Assembly (NCBI RefSeq): GCF_018598225.1
Contig: NZ_JAHESF010000024.1
Span: 37,939-101,938, forward strand
Source of the DNA: Chryseosolibacter histidinae
Lineage (GTDB): Bacteria > Bacteroidota > Bacteroidia > Cytophagales > Cyclobacteriaceae
DNA length: 64,000 bases
Direction: 5' to 3'
A program made the translations under genes and the position numbers. Below the pieces are notes generated by a model. That model had not been told where the DNA came from. It was given only the letters and a program-made list of their open reading frames with translations, and ran no database searches. This document shows positions 1 through 8,857 of this stretch, piece by piece (position 1 is the stretch's first letter; each line of letters starts with the position of its first letter).

Positions 1-1
1 C

Positions 2-3000
2 TACAATGAAAAGCAGGGCCTCGCCCTCAGCGGCGAAGAGATCAGCTACCTGGAGAACGTGAGCAAAGAGCTGGGAAGAAAATTGACCGACAGCGAAGTG
101 TTCGGCTTTTCACAAGTGAATTCCGAGCACTGCCGCCACAAGATCTTCAACGGCACATTCATCATCAACGGAAAAGAAAAACCGTTCACCCTTTTCCAGC
201 TGATCAAAAAGACATCGAAAGAACATCCTAACCAGCTGGTATCGGCCTACAAAGACAATGTGGCCTTCATCAAAGGGCCCGTCATTGAGCAGTTTGCACC
301 GGTAAGGCAAGACATTGCCGACTATTTCAAGGTACAAGAGATCGATTCTGTGATCTCCATCAAGGCCGAGACCCATAATTTTCCCACCACGGTTGAGCCT
401 TTCAACGGAGCCGCCACCGGGTCGGGCGGAGAGATCCGCGACAGGCTGGCGGGTGGTAAAGGTGCTTTGCCCCTGGCGGGAACCGCTGTGTACATGACCT
501 CGTACCCGCGCCTGGAAGATGGCCGCAAGTGGGAGAAAAAATTCGAAGCGCGGCCATGGCTCTACCAAACTCCCGAAGAGATCCTGATCAAAGCTTCTGA
601 TGGCGCCTCCGATTTTGGCAACAAGTTCGGGCAGCCCCTCATCTGCGGAAGCGTGCTCACGTTTGAACATTTTGAAAATGACAAGCAGTACGGCTTCGAT
701 AAAGTGATCATGCTGGCGGGAGGCATCGGTTATGGAAAAGCGAATGATAGTCAGAAAGGCCACCTGCAGCCCGGAGACAAGATCGTGTTGCTGGGCGGTG
801 ACAACTACCGCATCGGCATGGGTGGTGGCGCAGTATCATCGGTAGCTACCGGCGAATACGGCAATGCCATTGAGCTCAACGCCATTCAGCGCTCCAACCC
901 TGAAATGCAGAAACGTGTGATGAATGCCATCCGTGCCATGGTGGAAACAGATCAGAACCTGATCATCACCATCCACGATCACGGCGCCGGCGGCCACCTC
1001 AACTGCCTCTCTGAGCTGCTGGAAGAAACAGGCGGAAAGATCGATCTCGACAAACTTCCTGTAGGCGACCCTACCCTTTCAGATAAAGAGATCATCAGCA
1101 ACGAATCGCAGGAGCGCATGGGCCTGGGCATCGCAGCAAAAGATGTAGACACCCTGAAAAAGATCTCCGAGCGCGAACGTGCTCCCTTCTACGTGATCGG
1201 TGAAGCTACGGGCAGCCAAACGCTGGAGTTCGTAAGGAACGGCAACGTGCGTAAACCTGTAGACCTCAAAGTAAATCATCTCTTCGGCTCTTCGCCCAAG
1301 ACCATTATCAGCGATACCGCGCAGCCTTCGTCTTACAAGCCCGTGCAGTATGACCCGGCCCGCATCAGCGAATACCTGGAGCAGGTGCTTCAGCTCGAAG
1401 CGGTGGCCTGCAAAGACTGGCTTACCAATAAAGTAGACCGTTCTGTAACGGGCCGTGTTGCCACGCAGCAAACCTGCGGCCCTGTTCAGTTACCATTGAA
1501 CAACGTGGGCGTGATGGCGCTGGATTTCCTTGGCAAAAAAGGTATTGCCACAGCCATCGGTCATGCGCCTGGTGCTGCCCTGATCGATCCGGTGGCCGGC
1601 AGCAAGCTTGCCATCGCCGAAGCCCTGACCAACGTTGTGTGGGCACCGCTTAGCCACGGCCTGAAAGGTGTTTCACTGAGCGCCAACTGGATGTGGCCTT
1701 CTAAAAACAAAGGTGAAGACGCAAGGTTATACGATGCCGTAGAAGCCGTGAGCGATTTCGCCATCAAGCTCGGCATCAACATCCCTACCGGCAAAGATTC
1801 GCTTTCGATGACCCAGAAATACCGCGACGGCAAAGTTGTTTACGCACCCGGAACGGTGATCATCTCGGCGGCAGGTGAAGTGGAAGACATCACCAAAACC
1901 ATTTCGCCGGCGCTGCAACCTGTAAAGGGCTCGAAGCTGATCTACATCGATCTGTCGCGCGATGAATTCAAGCTCGGTGGCAGCAGCTTCGCCCAGGTGC
2001 TGAACCTGCTGGGCAACGAAGCACCTACCATAAAAGATGAAGCTTACTTCGCAAAAGCTTTTGGCGCACTGCAGCAACTGATCAAACAAGGCAACATTCT
2101 GGCAGGCCACGATATCTCTGAAGGCGGTCTGGTCACTGTGTTGCTCGAAATGTGCTTCTCAGTGCCAGGCATCGGTTTAAATGTGAGCATCAAGGATCTT
2201 GGCAACGACAGTGTGAAGGCCCTGTTCAGCGAAAACCCGGGCGTGGTGATCCAGGTGGCATCAGAAAGCGCCGTGGCTTCCGTTCTTGGCAATGCACAGG
2301 TGAGCTATAAAGTGATTGGTGAGCTTACACACGAACGCACGGTGAAAGTTACTTCACACAATGGAGACATGACCTTTGATGTGGATGCCCTGCGCGATAC
2401 GTGGTTCAAAACTTCTTATTTGCTCGATAGCAAACAGCGCCCGCACGAGTATGCCCTGGCACGTTATAACAACTACAAGAAGCAGGTGCTGGAGTATAAT
2501 TTCCAGCCGCGTTTCGATGGACGGTTTCAAACGTATAACATCGATCCCAGGAGAAGGAAGCCTACTGGCATCAAGGCGGCCATCATCCGCGAGAAAGGTG
2601 TGAACGGTGACCGCGAGATGGCCTTTGCGCTTTACCTCGCCGGCTTCGATGTGAAAGACGTGCACATGACAGACCTGGTATCGGGCCGTGAAGATCTCTC
2701 TGATCTGAACATGATCGTGTTTGTGGGCGGATTTTCTAATTCAGATGTGTTGGGCTCCGCCAAAGGATGGGCGGGTGCGTTCCTGTACAATCCGAAAGCC
2801 AAAGAAGCGCTCGATAAATTCTATCAGCGCCAGGACACGCTCACGCTGGGTGTTTGCAATGGATGCCAGCTGATGATGGAACTGGGGCTGTTATATCCCG
2901 AATGGAAAGATCACCCCAGAATGCACCACAATGCTTCGGGAAGATTTGAATCTATTTTCGTGAACCTCACCATACCTGAAAACGATACGGTAATGTTCAA

Positions 3001-3319
3001 GTCGCTCGCCGGCGCAAATCTGGGCGCCTGGGTGGCACACGGCGAAGGACGTTTCAGTCTGCCTGAAGATCAATCGAGGTACCGCATCGCGGCCCAGTAT
3101 TTTTATAAGCAATATCCAGGAACACCGGGCGGCGCAGATTTTTCAGTGGCAGCCTTATCATCGAAGGATGGACGGCACCTGGCCATTATGCCACACATTG
3201 AAAGATCGCTTTTTCCCTGGAATTGGGGTTATTACCCAGTCAACAGAAAAAGTGATGAGATCTCTCCGTGGATGGAAGCATTTGTCAATGCCCGCGACTG
3301 GATCAAAGCACGGTTATAA
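2..3319 (+). CDS. purL: Phosphoribosylformylglycinamidine synthase (large, single-chain), 5' end missing
   Basis: This enzyme converts FGAR, ATP and glutamine to FGAM, the fourth step of purine synthesis, in the cytoplasm. The reading frame is already open at the left edge of the window, so the gene starts upstream; the GTG at 59 is only an internal codon. About 1,105 codons are present, against roughly 1,200-1,300 for the family. The order is the synthase domain with the hallmark SEHCRHK motif, a second synthase half, then a C-terminal glutamine amidotransferase with the nucleophile elbow GVCNGC (Cys codon at 2855-2857) and the His-Glu pair in PHIERS near the end. It is a fused type, not the split PurL/PurQ/PurS form. 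No frameshift is seen. A DUF4136 lipoprotein gene follows after about 100 bases. Identification is secure. Confidence 0.97.
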   Translation, partial: YNEKQGLALSGEEISYLENVSKELGRKLTDSEVFGFSQVNSEHCRHKIFNGTFIINGKEKPFTLFQLIKKTSKEHPNQLVSAYKDNVAFIKGPVIEQFAPVRQDIADYFKVQEIDSVISIKAETHNFPTTVEPFNGAATGSGGEIRDRLAGGKGALPLAGTAVYMTSYPRLEDGRKWEKKFEARPWLYQTPEEILIKASDGASDFGNKFGQPLICGSVLTFEHFENDKQYGFDKVIMLAGGIGYGKANDSQKGHLQPGDKIVLLGGDNYRIGMGGGAVSSVATGEYGNAIELNAIQRSNPEMQKRVMNAIRAMVETDQNLIITIHDHGAGGHLNCLSELLEETGGKIDLDKLPVGDPTLSDKEIISNESQERMGLGIAAKDVDTLKKISERERAPFYVIGEATGSQTLEFVRNGNVRKPVDLKVNHLFGSSPKTIISDTAQPSSYKPVQYDPARISEYLEQVLQLEAVACKDWLTNKVDRSVTGRVATQQTCGPVQLPLNNVGVMALDFLGKKGIATAIGHAPGAALIDPVAGSKLAIAEALTNVVWAPLSHGLKGVSLSANWMWPSKNKGEDARLYDAVEAVSDFAIKLGINIPTGKDSLSMTQKYRDGKVVYAPGTVIISAAGEVEDITKTISPALQPVKGSKLIYIDLSRDEFKLGGSSFAQVLNLLGNEAPTIKDEAYFAKAFGALQQLIKQGNILAGHDISEGGLVTVLLEMCFSVPGIGLNVSIKDLGNDSVKALFSENPGVVIQVASESAVASVLGNAQVSYKVIGELTHERTVKVTSHNGDMTFDVDALRDTWFKTSYLLDSKQRPHEYALARYNNYKKQVLEYNFQPRFDGRFQTYNIDPRRRKPTGIKAAIIREKGVNGDREMAFALYLAGFDVKDVHMTDLVSGREDLSDLNMIVFVGGFSNSDVLGSAKGWAGAFLYNPKAKEALDKFYQRQDTLTLGVCNGCQLMMELGLLYPEWKDHPRMHHNASGRFESIFVNLTIPENDTVMFKSLAGANLGAWVAHGEGRFSLPEDQSRYRIAAQYFYKQYPGTPGGADFSVAALSSKDGRHLAIMPHIERSLFPWNWGYYPVNRKSDEISPWMEAFVNARDWIKARL

Positions 3320-3417
3320 ACTGTGAAGCACATGTGACGTAAAAGGTTTCGATCCGGTTATTGTTCTGATGAAGTATTTAGTCTATATTCAACTTCACGA
3401 TCAATGCTTGCTGGTAT

Positions 3418-3999
3418 ATGAAGAAACTCTCCGCTCCTTTCTTGTTGCTGCTCACGGTGATGATTATGGCTTCCTGCCTGGGTTATAAGGAACTTCCCGT
3501 AGAATATGATTACAGCTATAAAGGCAATTTCAAAAAATACAGGACCTTCGACATTATGAAGCCGGCCGGCGTGGCCGACTCCACCATGATGAACGATGTG
3601 ATCGAGCGATCGATCATTGCCCGCATGAAGTTTCTGGGATACAGGCAGGCTTCTAACAAGCCGCACCTCATCATCGGCTTTAAAATGTTCAACGACAGCC
3701 TCAAATTCAACGGTTATAACCAGCCCGACATCGAAGAGTGGGTGCGTAACCAGAAAGAGGATATGAACTACGATCCGCAGAAGTTCAACCTGCGAACCGG
3801 AACGTTGCTGATACAGTTCTACGACCGCCGCCAGAACAGGTCTATCTGGCAGGGATATGCCACCACCATGTACGGTTCAATCGATTTCAATAACAACCGC
3901 CACCTGAAGAATGCGGTGATCTCTATACTGGATAAATACCGCTTCTGGGCAGAAGGCTTCCTGGAAGGTGGTAATCTGGCCCAGGAAAAAGACCTCTAA
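3418..3999 (+). CDS. DUF4136-type lipoprotein
   Basis: This is a predicted lipoprotein of 193 residues. A basic start (MKK), a hydrophobic stretch and a lipobox ending in MASC at about residue 20 form a lipoprotein signal, so the mature protein should be anchored to a membrane by its Cys. The body (YDYSYKGNFKKYRTFDIM, later LLIQFYDRRQNRSIWQGYA) matches the DUF4136 pattern, in which a phenylalanine- and tyrosine-rich beta fold follows the anchor. The molecular role of DUF4136 proteins is not known. It stands alone between purL and a tRNA gene, with no clear operon partner. The ATG at 3418 is chosen because it directly begins the signal peptide. Confidence 0.8.
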   Translation: MKKLSAPFLLLLTVMIMASCLGYKELPVEYDYSYKGNFKKYRTFDIMKPAGVADSTMMNDVIERSIIARMKFLGYRQASNKPHLIIGFKMFNDSLKFNGYNQPDIEEWVRNQKEDMNYDPQKFNLRTGTLLIQFYDRRQNRSIWQGYATTMYGSIDFNNNRHLKNAVISILDKYRFWAEGFLEGGNLAQEKDL

Positions 4000-4038
4000 A
4001 AAAAACCGGAGGCTATTATCTTTTTTTAAAAATAATTC

Positions 4039-4046
4039 TACCTTTG
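4039..4046 (+). promoter_or_regulatory. Possible -7 element (TACCTTTG) upstream of tRNA-Gln
   Basis: TACCTTTG matches the Bacteroidota -7 consensus TAnnTTTG and lies about 54 bases before the tRNA. No TTG or TTTG is seen 17-21 bases upstream, so the -33 half is missing and the call is weak. Confidence 0.35.
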
Positions 4047-4099
4047 CAGACCCAAAATCAAGGGTTTCTGTACAGATTTAACGATTTCTACAGGAATAT

Positions 4100-4172
4100 T
4101 GTCCGATGGTGTAACTGGCAACACGCCTGATTTTGATTCAGGAAAGTCCAGGTTCGAGCCCTGGTCGGACAA
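4100..4172 (+). tRNA. tRNA-Gln (anticodon TTG)
   Basis: The 73-base span folds as a complete cloverleaf. The acceptor stem TGTCCGA (4100-4106) pairs perfectly with TCGGACA (4165-4171). The anticodon stem CCTGA/TCAGG encloses the loop TTTTGAT with the anticodon TTG at 4133-4135, which reads CAA/CAG glutamine codons. The T arm contains GGTTCGAGCC. The weak U1-A72 first pair is the usual identity feature of glutamine tRNAs. CCA is not encoded. No other tRNA is seen in the window. Confidence 0.96.
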
Positions 4173-4175
4173 CTT

Positions 4176-4235
4176 ATCCCGGTTCAACCCGGTTCTGATA
4201 CTGTCGGAAAGGGAAGGCCGGGATTAGTTTTTTTT
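4176..4235 (+). terminator. Possible terminator after tRNA-Gln
   Basis: ATCCCGG (4176-4182) can pair with CCGGGAT (4218-4224), followed three bases later by eight Ts (4228-4235). The 35-base loop is long, so this is weaker than the other terminators in the window. Confidence 0.35.
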
Positions 4236-4250
4236 AATCGAACTGAACCC

Positions 4251-5180
4251 ATGGCAGTAAAACTCTTCAGTGGCAGGGCCACACAGTATCTGGCTGAAAA
4301 GATTGCCAATGCTTACGGCGAGCCCCTGGGCACTGTAAATTACCAACAATTCAGCGACGGTGAGATGTCTCCTTTTATCGCAGAATCAGTGCGGGGCCAT
4401 GATGTTTTCATCATCCAGTCTACCTTTGCCCCTTCTGATAACCTGATGGAGCTGCTGCTGATGGTAGACGCCGCAAAACGTGCCAGTTCGGCCAACGTCA
4501 ACGTTATTATCCCCTACTTCGGTTACGCCCGCCAGGACAGGAAAGACAAACCCAGGGTTGCCATTGCCGCTAAAATGATCGCCAACCTGCTCTCTGCAGC
4601 CGGTGCCGACAGAATTATGGCCTGCGACCTGCATGCTGACCAGATCCAGGGCTTTTTCGATATCCCGGTAGACCACCTCGATGGCTCGTACATCTTTGTG
4701 CCTTACCTGAAATCGCTCAAGCTAAACGACATCATGTTTGCCACGCCTGACGTTGGCGGCATAAAAAGAGCCCGCAACTTTGCCAAGTTCTTCAATGCTG
4801 AGCTGGCCGTGTGCGATAAGCACCGGAAAGAAGCCAACAAGATCGAATCCATGCGCCTGATCGGTGAGGTGGAAGGCAAAGACGTGATATTGGTAGATGA
4901 CCTGGTAGACACCGCGGGCACTATCTGCAAGGCGGCAGGCCTGTTGAAAGAAAATGGCGCCAAGTCTGTGCGGGCAGTGTGTACACATGCTGTGCTGTCG
5001 GGCAAGGCCTACGAGAACATTGAAGCTTCGGCGCTGGAAGAGATTGTGGTATCGGATACCATTCCGTTGAGAAAGGAATCGCCGAAGATCAAGGTGCTGA
5101 CCGTGTCTGATCTTTTTGCAAAAGCTATCCGCAAGATCCACGACAACGAATCGATCAGCTCGCTGTTCATTAAACTGTAA
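4251..5180 (+). CDS. prs: Ribose-phosphate pyrophosphokinase (PRPP synthase)
   Basis: This enzyme makes PRPP from ribose 5-phosphate and ATP, feeding purine, pyrimidine, histidine and NAD synthesis. The 309-residue length is normal for the class I enzyme. Visible signatures are FGYARQDRK (ATP-binding flexible region), DLHADQIQGFFDIPVDHL (the PRPP synthase signature) and VDDLVDTAGT (the ribose-phosphate loop). The ATG at 4251 begins the conserved MAVKLFSG-type start. It lies 78 bases after the tRNA and 27 bases before rplY, a tRNA-Gln/prs/rplY/pth order familiar in Bacteroidota. It is probably co-transcribed with rplY, up to the strong terminator at 5922. Confidence 0.96.
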   Translation: MAVKLFSGRATQYLAEKIANAYGEPLGTVNYQQFSDGEMSPFIAESVRGHDVFIIQSTFAPSDNLMELLLMVDAAKRASSANVNVIIPYFGYARQDRKDKPRVAIAAKMIANLLSAAGADRIMACDLHADQIQGFFDIPVDHLDGSYIFVPYLKSLKLNDIMFATPDVGGIKRARNFAKFFNAELAVCDKHRKEANKIESMRLIGEVEGKDVILVDDLVDTAGTICKAAGLLKENGAKSVRAVCTHAVLSGKAYENIEASALEEIVVSDTIPLRKESPKIKVLTVSDLFAKAIRKIHDNESISSLFIKL

Positions 5181-5207
5181 TTACGTTAAACTAAATTTTA
5201 TATACTT

Positions 5208-5897
5208 ATGAAAACTGTTGAGATTATAGGGTATAGAAGAGCAAATCTCGGCAAGACTGATTCTCAGAAACTGAGAGATGAAGGCTTGGTACCCTGTGTA
5301 CTGTACGGTGGAAATGAACAGATCCATTTCTACTCACCCATGATCCTTTTCCGCGAGCTGGTGTACACCAACGAAGCACACTTTGTGCTGGTGAACATTG
5401 AAGGCGAAGAAGCCAAAGCCATCCTGCAGGAGGTACAATTCCACCCTGTGAGCGAGGTGATCCTTCACGCTGATTTTCTGAGAATATCAGACGAAAGAAA
5501 AGTGAAGATGAGCATTCCTACCCGGTTGGTAGGCCAGGCTCCTGGTGTGGCAAAAGGTGGCACCCTGGTTCGTAAAAGGGCTGCCCTGAAAGTGTACGGC
5601 TTCCCCAAAGATATGCCTGACCACATCGATGTGAATGTTTCTGAGCTGGATTTTCACCACGCCATCAAAGTTGGCGATATGAAAATGCAGGGCATCGATT
5701 TCCTCGACCCGAAACAAGCCACTATCGCTGCCGTTGAAATTCCCCGTGCTGCTAAAATGGCTGCCGAAGACGCTGCTGCTGCCGCTGCTGCCCCTGCTGA
5801 AGGTGCTGCTGCTGCTCCTGCCGCTGGTGCCGCTCCCGCTGCTGGTGGCGATGCCAAGAAGACTGAAGCGCCTAAGAAAGACGCCGGTAAAAAATAA
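5208..5897 (+). CDS. rplY: 50S ribosomal protein L25 / general stress protein Ctc family
   Basis: This is a ribosomal protein that binds 5S rRNA. The N-terminal L25 domain (about residues 1-90, beginning MKTVEIIGYRRANLGKTDS) is followed by the C-terminal TL5/CTC beta domain (about 95-185, with FPKDMPDHIDVNVSELDFHH spread across it). The last 40 residues are a low-complexity Ala/Pro tail ending in charged KKTEAPKKDAGKK, encoded by many GCT/GCC codons; that codon run creates the long false reading frames on both strands here. The 229-residue length fits the two-domain Ctc form. The gene ends just before a strong terminator. Confidence 0.94.
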   Translation: MKTVEIIGYRRANLGKTDSQKLRDEGLVPCVLYGGNEQIHFYSPMILFRELVYTNEAHFVLVNIEGEEAKAILQEVQFHPVSEVILHADFLRISDERKVKMSIPTRLVGQAPGVAKGGTLVRKRAALKVYGFPKDMPDHIDVNVSELDFHHAIKVGDMKMQGIDFLDPKQATIAAVEIPRAAKMAAEDAAAAAAAPAEGAAAAPAAGAAPAAGGDAKKTEAPKKDAGKK

Positions 5898-5921
5898 TCC
5901 GGAACCGATATTTGTCAGAAG

Positions 5922-5949
5922 ATCCCGCCCCGCAAAGGCGGGATTTTTT
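5922..5949 (+). terminator. Rho-independent terminator after rplY
   Basis: ATCCCGCC (5922-5929) pairs perfectly with GGCGGGAT (5937-5944) around a seven-base loop and runs into six Ts. It lies 25 bases after the rplY stop and 17 before pth, so it should end the prs-rplY transcript. Confidence 0.88.
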
Positions 5950-5965
5950 GTTTATTTGAGATTGT

Positions 5966-6526
5966 ATGAAATATCTGATAGCAGGTTTGGGCAACATTGG
6001 CCCCGAGTATGAGCTTACCCGGCATAACATAGGCTTTCTGGTGGCAGATCAGCTCGCAGACGAGCACCAGGCCAGCTTCAAAACAGAACGCCTGGCAGAC
6101 AGGGCCGAGTTCAGGTTCAAAGGCAAAACCGTGCACCTGATCAAGCCCAACACCTACATGAACCTGAGCGGCAAAGCGGTAGCCTATTGGATGAACGACC
6201 TGAAGATACCCAAAGAAAATGTGCTGGTGATAGTTGACGAGATTGCCCTACCCTTCGGCAGCCTGCGCATGCGCACCAAAGGCAGCGCGGCGGGGCACAA
6301 CGGCCTGAAGAACATTGAGCTTACCCTGGGTGGGCAGGATTACAGCCGGCTGCGCTTCGGCATTGGCAGCGACTACAGCAAAGGCCAGCAGGTAGATTTT
6401 GTGCTCAGCAACTTTACCCAGGAAGAATTTGAAAAGCTTCCGGCCATCATCAAAAAAGCAAACGAGATGGTGATCAGCTTCTGCACCATTGGCCCCGAGC
6501 GCACCATGAGCCTTTTTAATGATTGA
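5966..6526 (+). CDS. pth: Peptidyl-tRNA hydrolase
   Basis: This enzyme cleaves peptidyl-tRNAs released from stalled ribosomes, recycling tRNA. The 186 residues have the expected start, [18 protein letters not shown], in which the His is the catalytic base. NTYMNLSG (substrate Asn) follows, then the conserved [12 protein letters not shown] and FRIGIG-like RLRFGIG segments. The length is normal. It follows rplY after a terminator, so it may have its own promoter within the short spacer. Downstream genes are convergent (metG on the minus strand). Confidence 0.96.
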   Translation: MKYLIAGLGNIGPEYELTRHNIGFLVADQLADEHQASFKTERLADRAEFRFKGKTVHLIKPNTYMNLSGKAVAYWMNDLKIPKENVLVIVDEIALPFGSLRMRTKGSAAGHNGLKNIELTLGGQDYSRLRFGIGSDYSKGQQVDFVLSNFTQEEFEKLPAIIKKANEMVISFCTIGPERTMSLFND

Positions 6527-6547
6527 AATAGACTTGAGATGTGAGTC

Positions 6548-6563
6548 CCCGATAGCTATCGGG
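6548..6563. repeat. Perfect 16-base palindrome CCCGATAGCTATCGGG
   Basis: This fully self-complementary 16-mer lies in the pth-metG spacer (6527-6653), which holds no gene. A sister copy (CCCGATAACTATCGGG core) lies at 50102-50123. Further on, CCGATCTC and GAGATCGG form an 8-base stem at about 6609-6638 without a T tract. Confidence 0.8.
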
Positions 6564-6653
6564 ATGAGACGTGAGACCCGGTAGTTAAGTTATCAGGATG
6601 AGACAGCTCCGATCTCCACGATTCAATGCAGAGATCGGAAACTGAAAATATTA

Positions 6654-8747
6654 CTAGCTAACGGTAGCCCCAGGGTTCACGTCAGTGTTGGGCTGGATGA
6701 GCCTGAGCTTGCCGTCTGCGTCTTCGGCCATCAGTATCATGCCCTGGCTTTCTATGCCCATCATTTTGCGGGGCGCCAGGTTGGCAATGAACGTAACCTG
6801 CTTGCCTACCATCTCTTCGGCCGTGTAGTGCTTGGCAATGCCACTCAGGATGGTGCGCTTATCTACGCCGCTGTCTACCAGAAGCTTCAGAAGCTTGTCT
6901 GACTTCTCCATCTTTTCTGCGGCCAGCACCTTGCCAACGCGGATATCGAGTTTTGCAAAATCGTCAAAAACAATTTCGGGCTTCAGGGGTTTCACGGCAT
7001 TCTCCTGCATGGCGGCAGCGGGTTTGTTCTCTTTTTTCTTTAAACGTTCTACTTGTTTTTCAATCTCGGTGTCTTCAACATTCCTGAACAACAGCTCAGC
7101 GGGGTTCAGCTGATGATGTTGGGGCACGGTGTGGATCAATTCTTCTTTGGTCCAGAATTCCTTCCACTTGTTTTCAACGGCGGCGGCATTGAGCTGCCTG
7201 CGGATGCTCACGGCGGCACCGGGCAGAAAAGGCTCGCAGGCCATGCTGATGTTGCCTACCACGGTTAAAGCATAGTTGAGTATAGCCCCAACGGCCTCCA
7301 TATCTTCTTTTGCAAGCTTCCAGGGCTCGGTGTCGGCCAGAAATTTATTACCGATGCGGGCCAGGTTCATCATCTGGAACTGCGCCTCGCGGAACTTGAA
7401 ATCTTTCAGGGCGCCGATCATCTCTTTCACGGTCTTGTTCAGGTCTGTATGCGCCTGCGTGTAGGAGGCCAATATCTTCTTGCGTTTATCAGTGGTGCCG
7501 GGCAGCTCATGCTCAGAAGGAACCTTGCCATCAAAATACTTCCAGGTGAGCACCATCACACGGTTCACAAAGTTGCCGAGAATGGCCACCAGCTCACTGT
7601 TCACCTTCTGCTGGTAATCTTTCCAGGTAAAGTCTGAGTCTTTGGTCTCGGGCGAAATGGAGTTGAGCACATAGCGCAGCTCGTCTTTGCGCGTGGGCAG
7701 GTCTTCGAGGTATTCATGAAGCCATACGGCATGGTTGCGCGATGTAGAAAGCTTTTCGCCTTCAAGGTTCAGAAACTCGTTGGCCGGCACATTATCGGGC
7801 AGTATGAAACTTCCCTCGGCCTTGAGCATAGAGGGGAAGATGATGCAATGGAACACGATGTTATCCTTGCCAATAAAATGGATAAGGCGTGTTTCAGGAT
7901 CTTTCCAGTACTTCTCCCAGTCGTTGGGCTTCAGCTCTTTGGTGGCCGAGATATAGCCTATGGGCGCATCAAACCACACATAGAGCACCTTGCCTTTGGC
8001 GTCGGGCAACGGCACGGGTATGCCCCACTCCAGGTCACGCGTAATGGAGCGCGGCTGCAGCCCCTGGTCTATCCACGATTTGCATTGGCCGTATACGTTT
8101 ATCTTCCAATCGTCTTTATGGCCTTCTATGAGCCAGTCTTTAAGCCACGTTTCAAACTTATCGAGCGGAAAGTACCAGTGCTTGGTAGGCCGCAGCACCG
8201 GCGCCTGGCCTGACACGGTTGAGCGCGGGTTGATAAGCTGTTTGGGGCTCAGGCTGGTGCCACACTTCTCGCACTGGTCGCCATAGGCATTGGGATGGCC
8301 GCAGTTGGGGCAGGTGCCCACAATGTAACGGTCGGCCAAAAAGATCTTCTCCTGCTCGTCGTAATACTGGTCTGAGGTATCTTCTATAAACAGCCCCTGG
8401 TCATAGATCTTCTTGAAGAAGTCTTGCGCCGTTTTATAGTGTATTTCGTTGGAGGTGCGTGAGTAGATATCGAACGAGATGCCAAAATCAGTGAAGGCCT
8501 TTTTCATCAGGTTGTGGTACTTATCTACAAACTCGCGGGGCGTGAGTCCCTCCTTTTTGGCGCCGATGGTAATGGCCACGCCGTGCTCGTCAGAGCCACA
8601 AACAAAAGCCACATCTTCTCCCCGCAGGCGCAGAAAGCGCACATAGGTATCGGCCGGCAAGTATGCCCCGGCAATGTGGCCAATGTGCAACGGGCCGTTG
8701 GCATAAGGCAAAGCAGCCGTAACCGTATATCGTTTAAACTTTTTCAT
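6654..8747 (-). CDS. metG: Methionyl-tRNA synthetase with C-terminal tRNA-binding domain
   Basis: This enzyme charges tRNA-Met. The 697 residues hold a class I Rossmann catalytic domain with the HIGH motif in [11 protein letters not shown] (residues 21-24), a zinc knuckle of the CPNCG...CEKCG form near residues 145-163, the KMSKS counterpart KLSTS in [11 protein letters not shown], a helical anticodon domain, and a C-terminal Trbp111/EMAP-type module (from about residue 590, [11 protein letters not shown]) that dimerizes and binds tRNA. A charged linker, with ERLKKKENK, joins the last two. The length is usual for the long bacterial form. It is transcribed alone, with its end convergent to pth. 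Confidence 0.97.
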   Translation of the reverse strand: MKKFKRYTVTAALPYANGPLHIGHIAGAYLPADTYVRFLRLRGEDVAFVCGSDEHGVAITIGAKKEGLTPREFVDKYHNLMKKAFTDFGISFDIYSRTSNEIHYKTAQDFFKKIYDQGLFIEDTSDQYYDEQEKIFLADRYIVGTCPNCGHPNAYGDQCEKCGTSLSPKQLINPRSTVSGQAPVLRPTKHWYFPLDKFETWLKDWLIEGHKDDWKINVYGQCKSWIDQGLQPRSITRDLEWGIPVPLPDAKGKVLYVWFDAPIGYISATKELKPNDWEKYWKDPETRLIHFIGKDNIVFHCIIFPSMLKAEGSFILPDNVPANEFLNLEGEKLSTSRNHAVWLHEYLEDLPTRKDELRYVLNSISPETKDSDFTWKDYQQKVNSELVAILGNFVNRVMVLTWKYFDGKVPSEHELPGTTDKRKKILASYTQAHTDLNKTVKEMIGALKDFKFREAQFQMMNLARIGNKFLADTEPWKLAKEDMEAVGAILNYALTVVGNISMACEPFLPGAAVSIRRQLNAAAVENKWKEFWTKEELIHTVPQHHQLNPAELLFRNVEDTEIEKQVERLKKKENKPAAAMQENAVKPLKPEIVFDDFAKLDIRVGKVLAAEKMEKSDKLLKLLVDSGVDKRTILSGIAKHYTAEEMVGKQVTFIANLAPRKMMGIESQGMILMAEDADGKLRLIQPNTDVNPGATVS

Positions 8748-8857
8748 GATAGCAAACCTGTAAGCGCATCAGGTATTTACCTGATAACCATTAATTGTGA
8801 AAAAAAATCCTGCGGCAAAGATGATAATAGTAAAGCACCTAAAAAAATGTGATTTTT

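Noticed and set aside
5654..6012. Ala- and Leu-rich frames in rplY tail
   Set aside because: They are produced by the GCT/GCC codon run of the L25 tail read in other frames.
6609..6638. Eight-base stem CCGATCTC/GAGATCGG considered as metG terminator
   Set aside because: No T tract follows on either strand, so it does not look like an intrinsic terminator.
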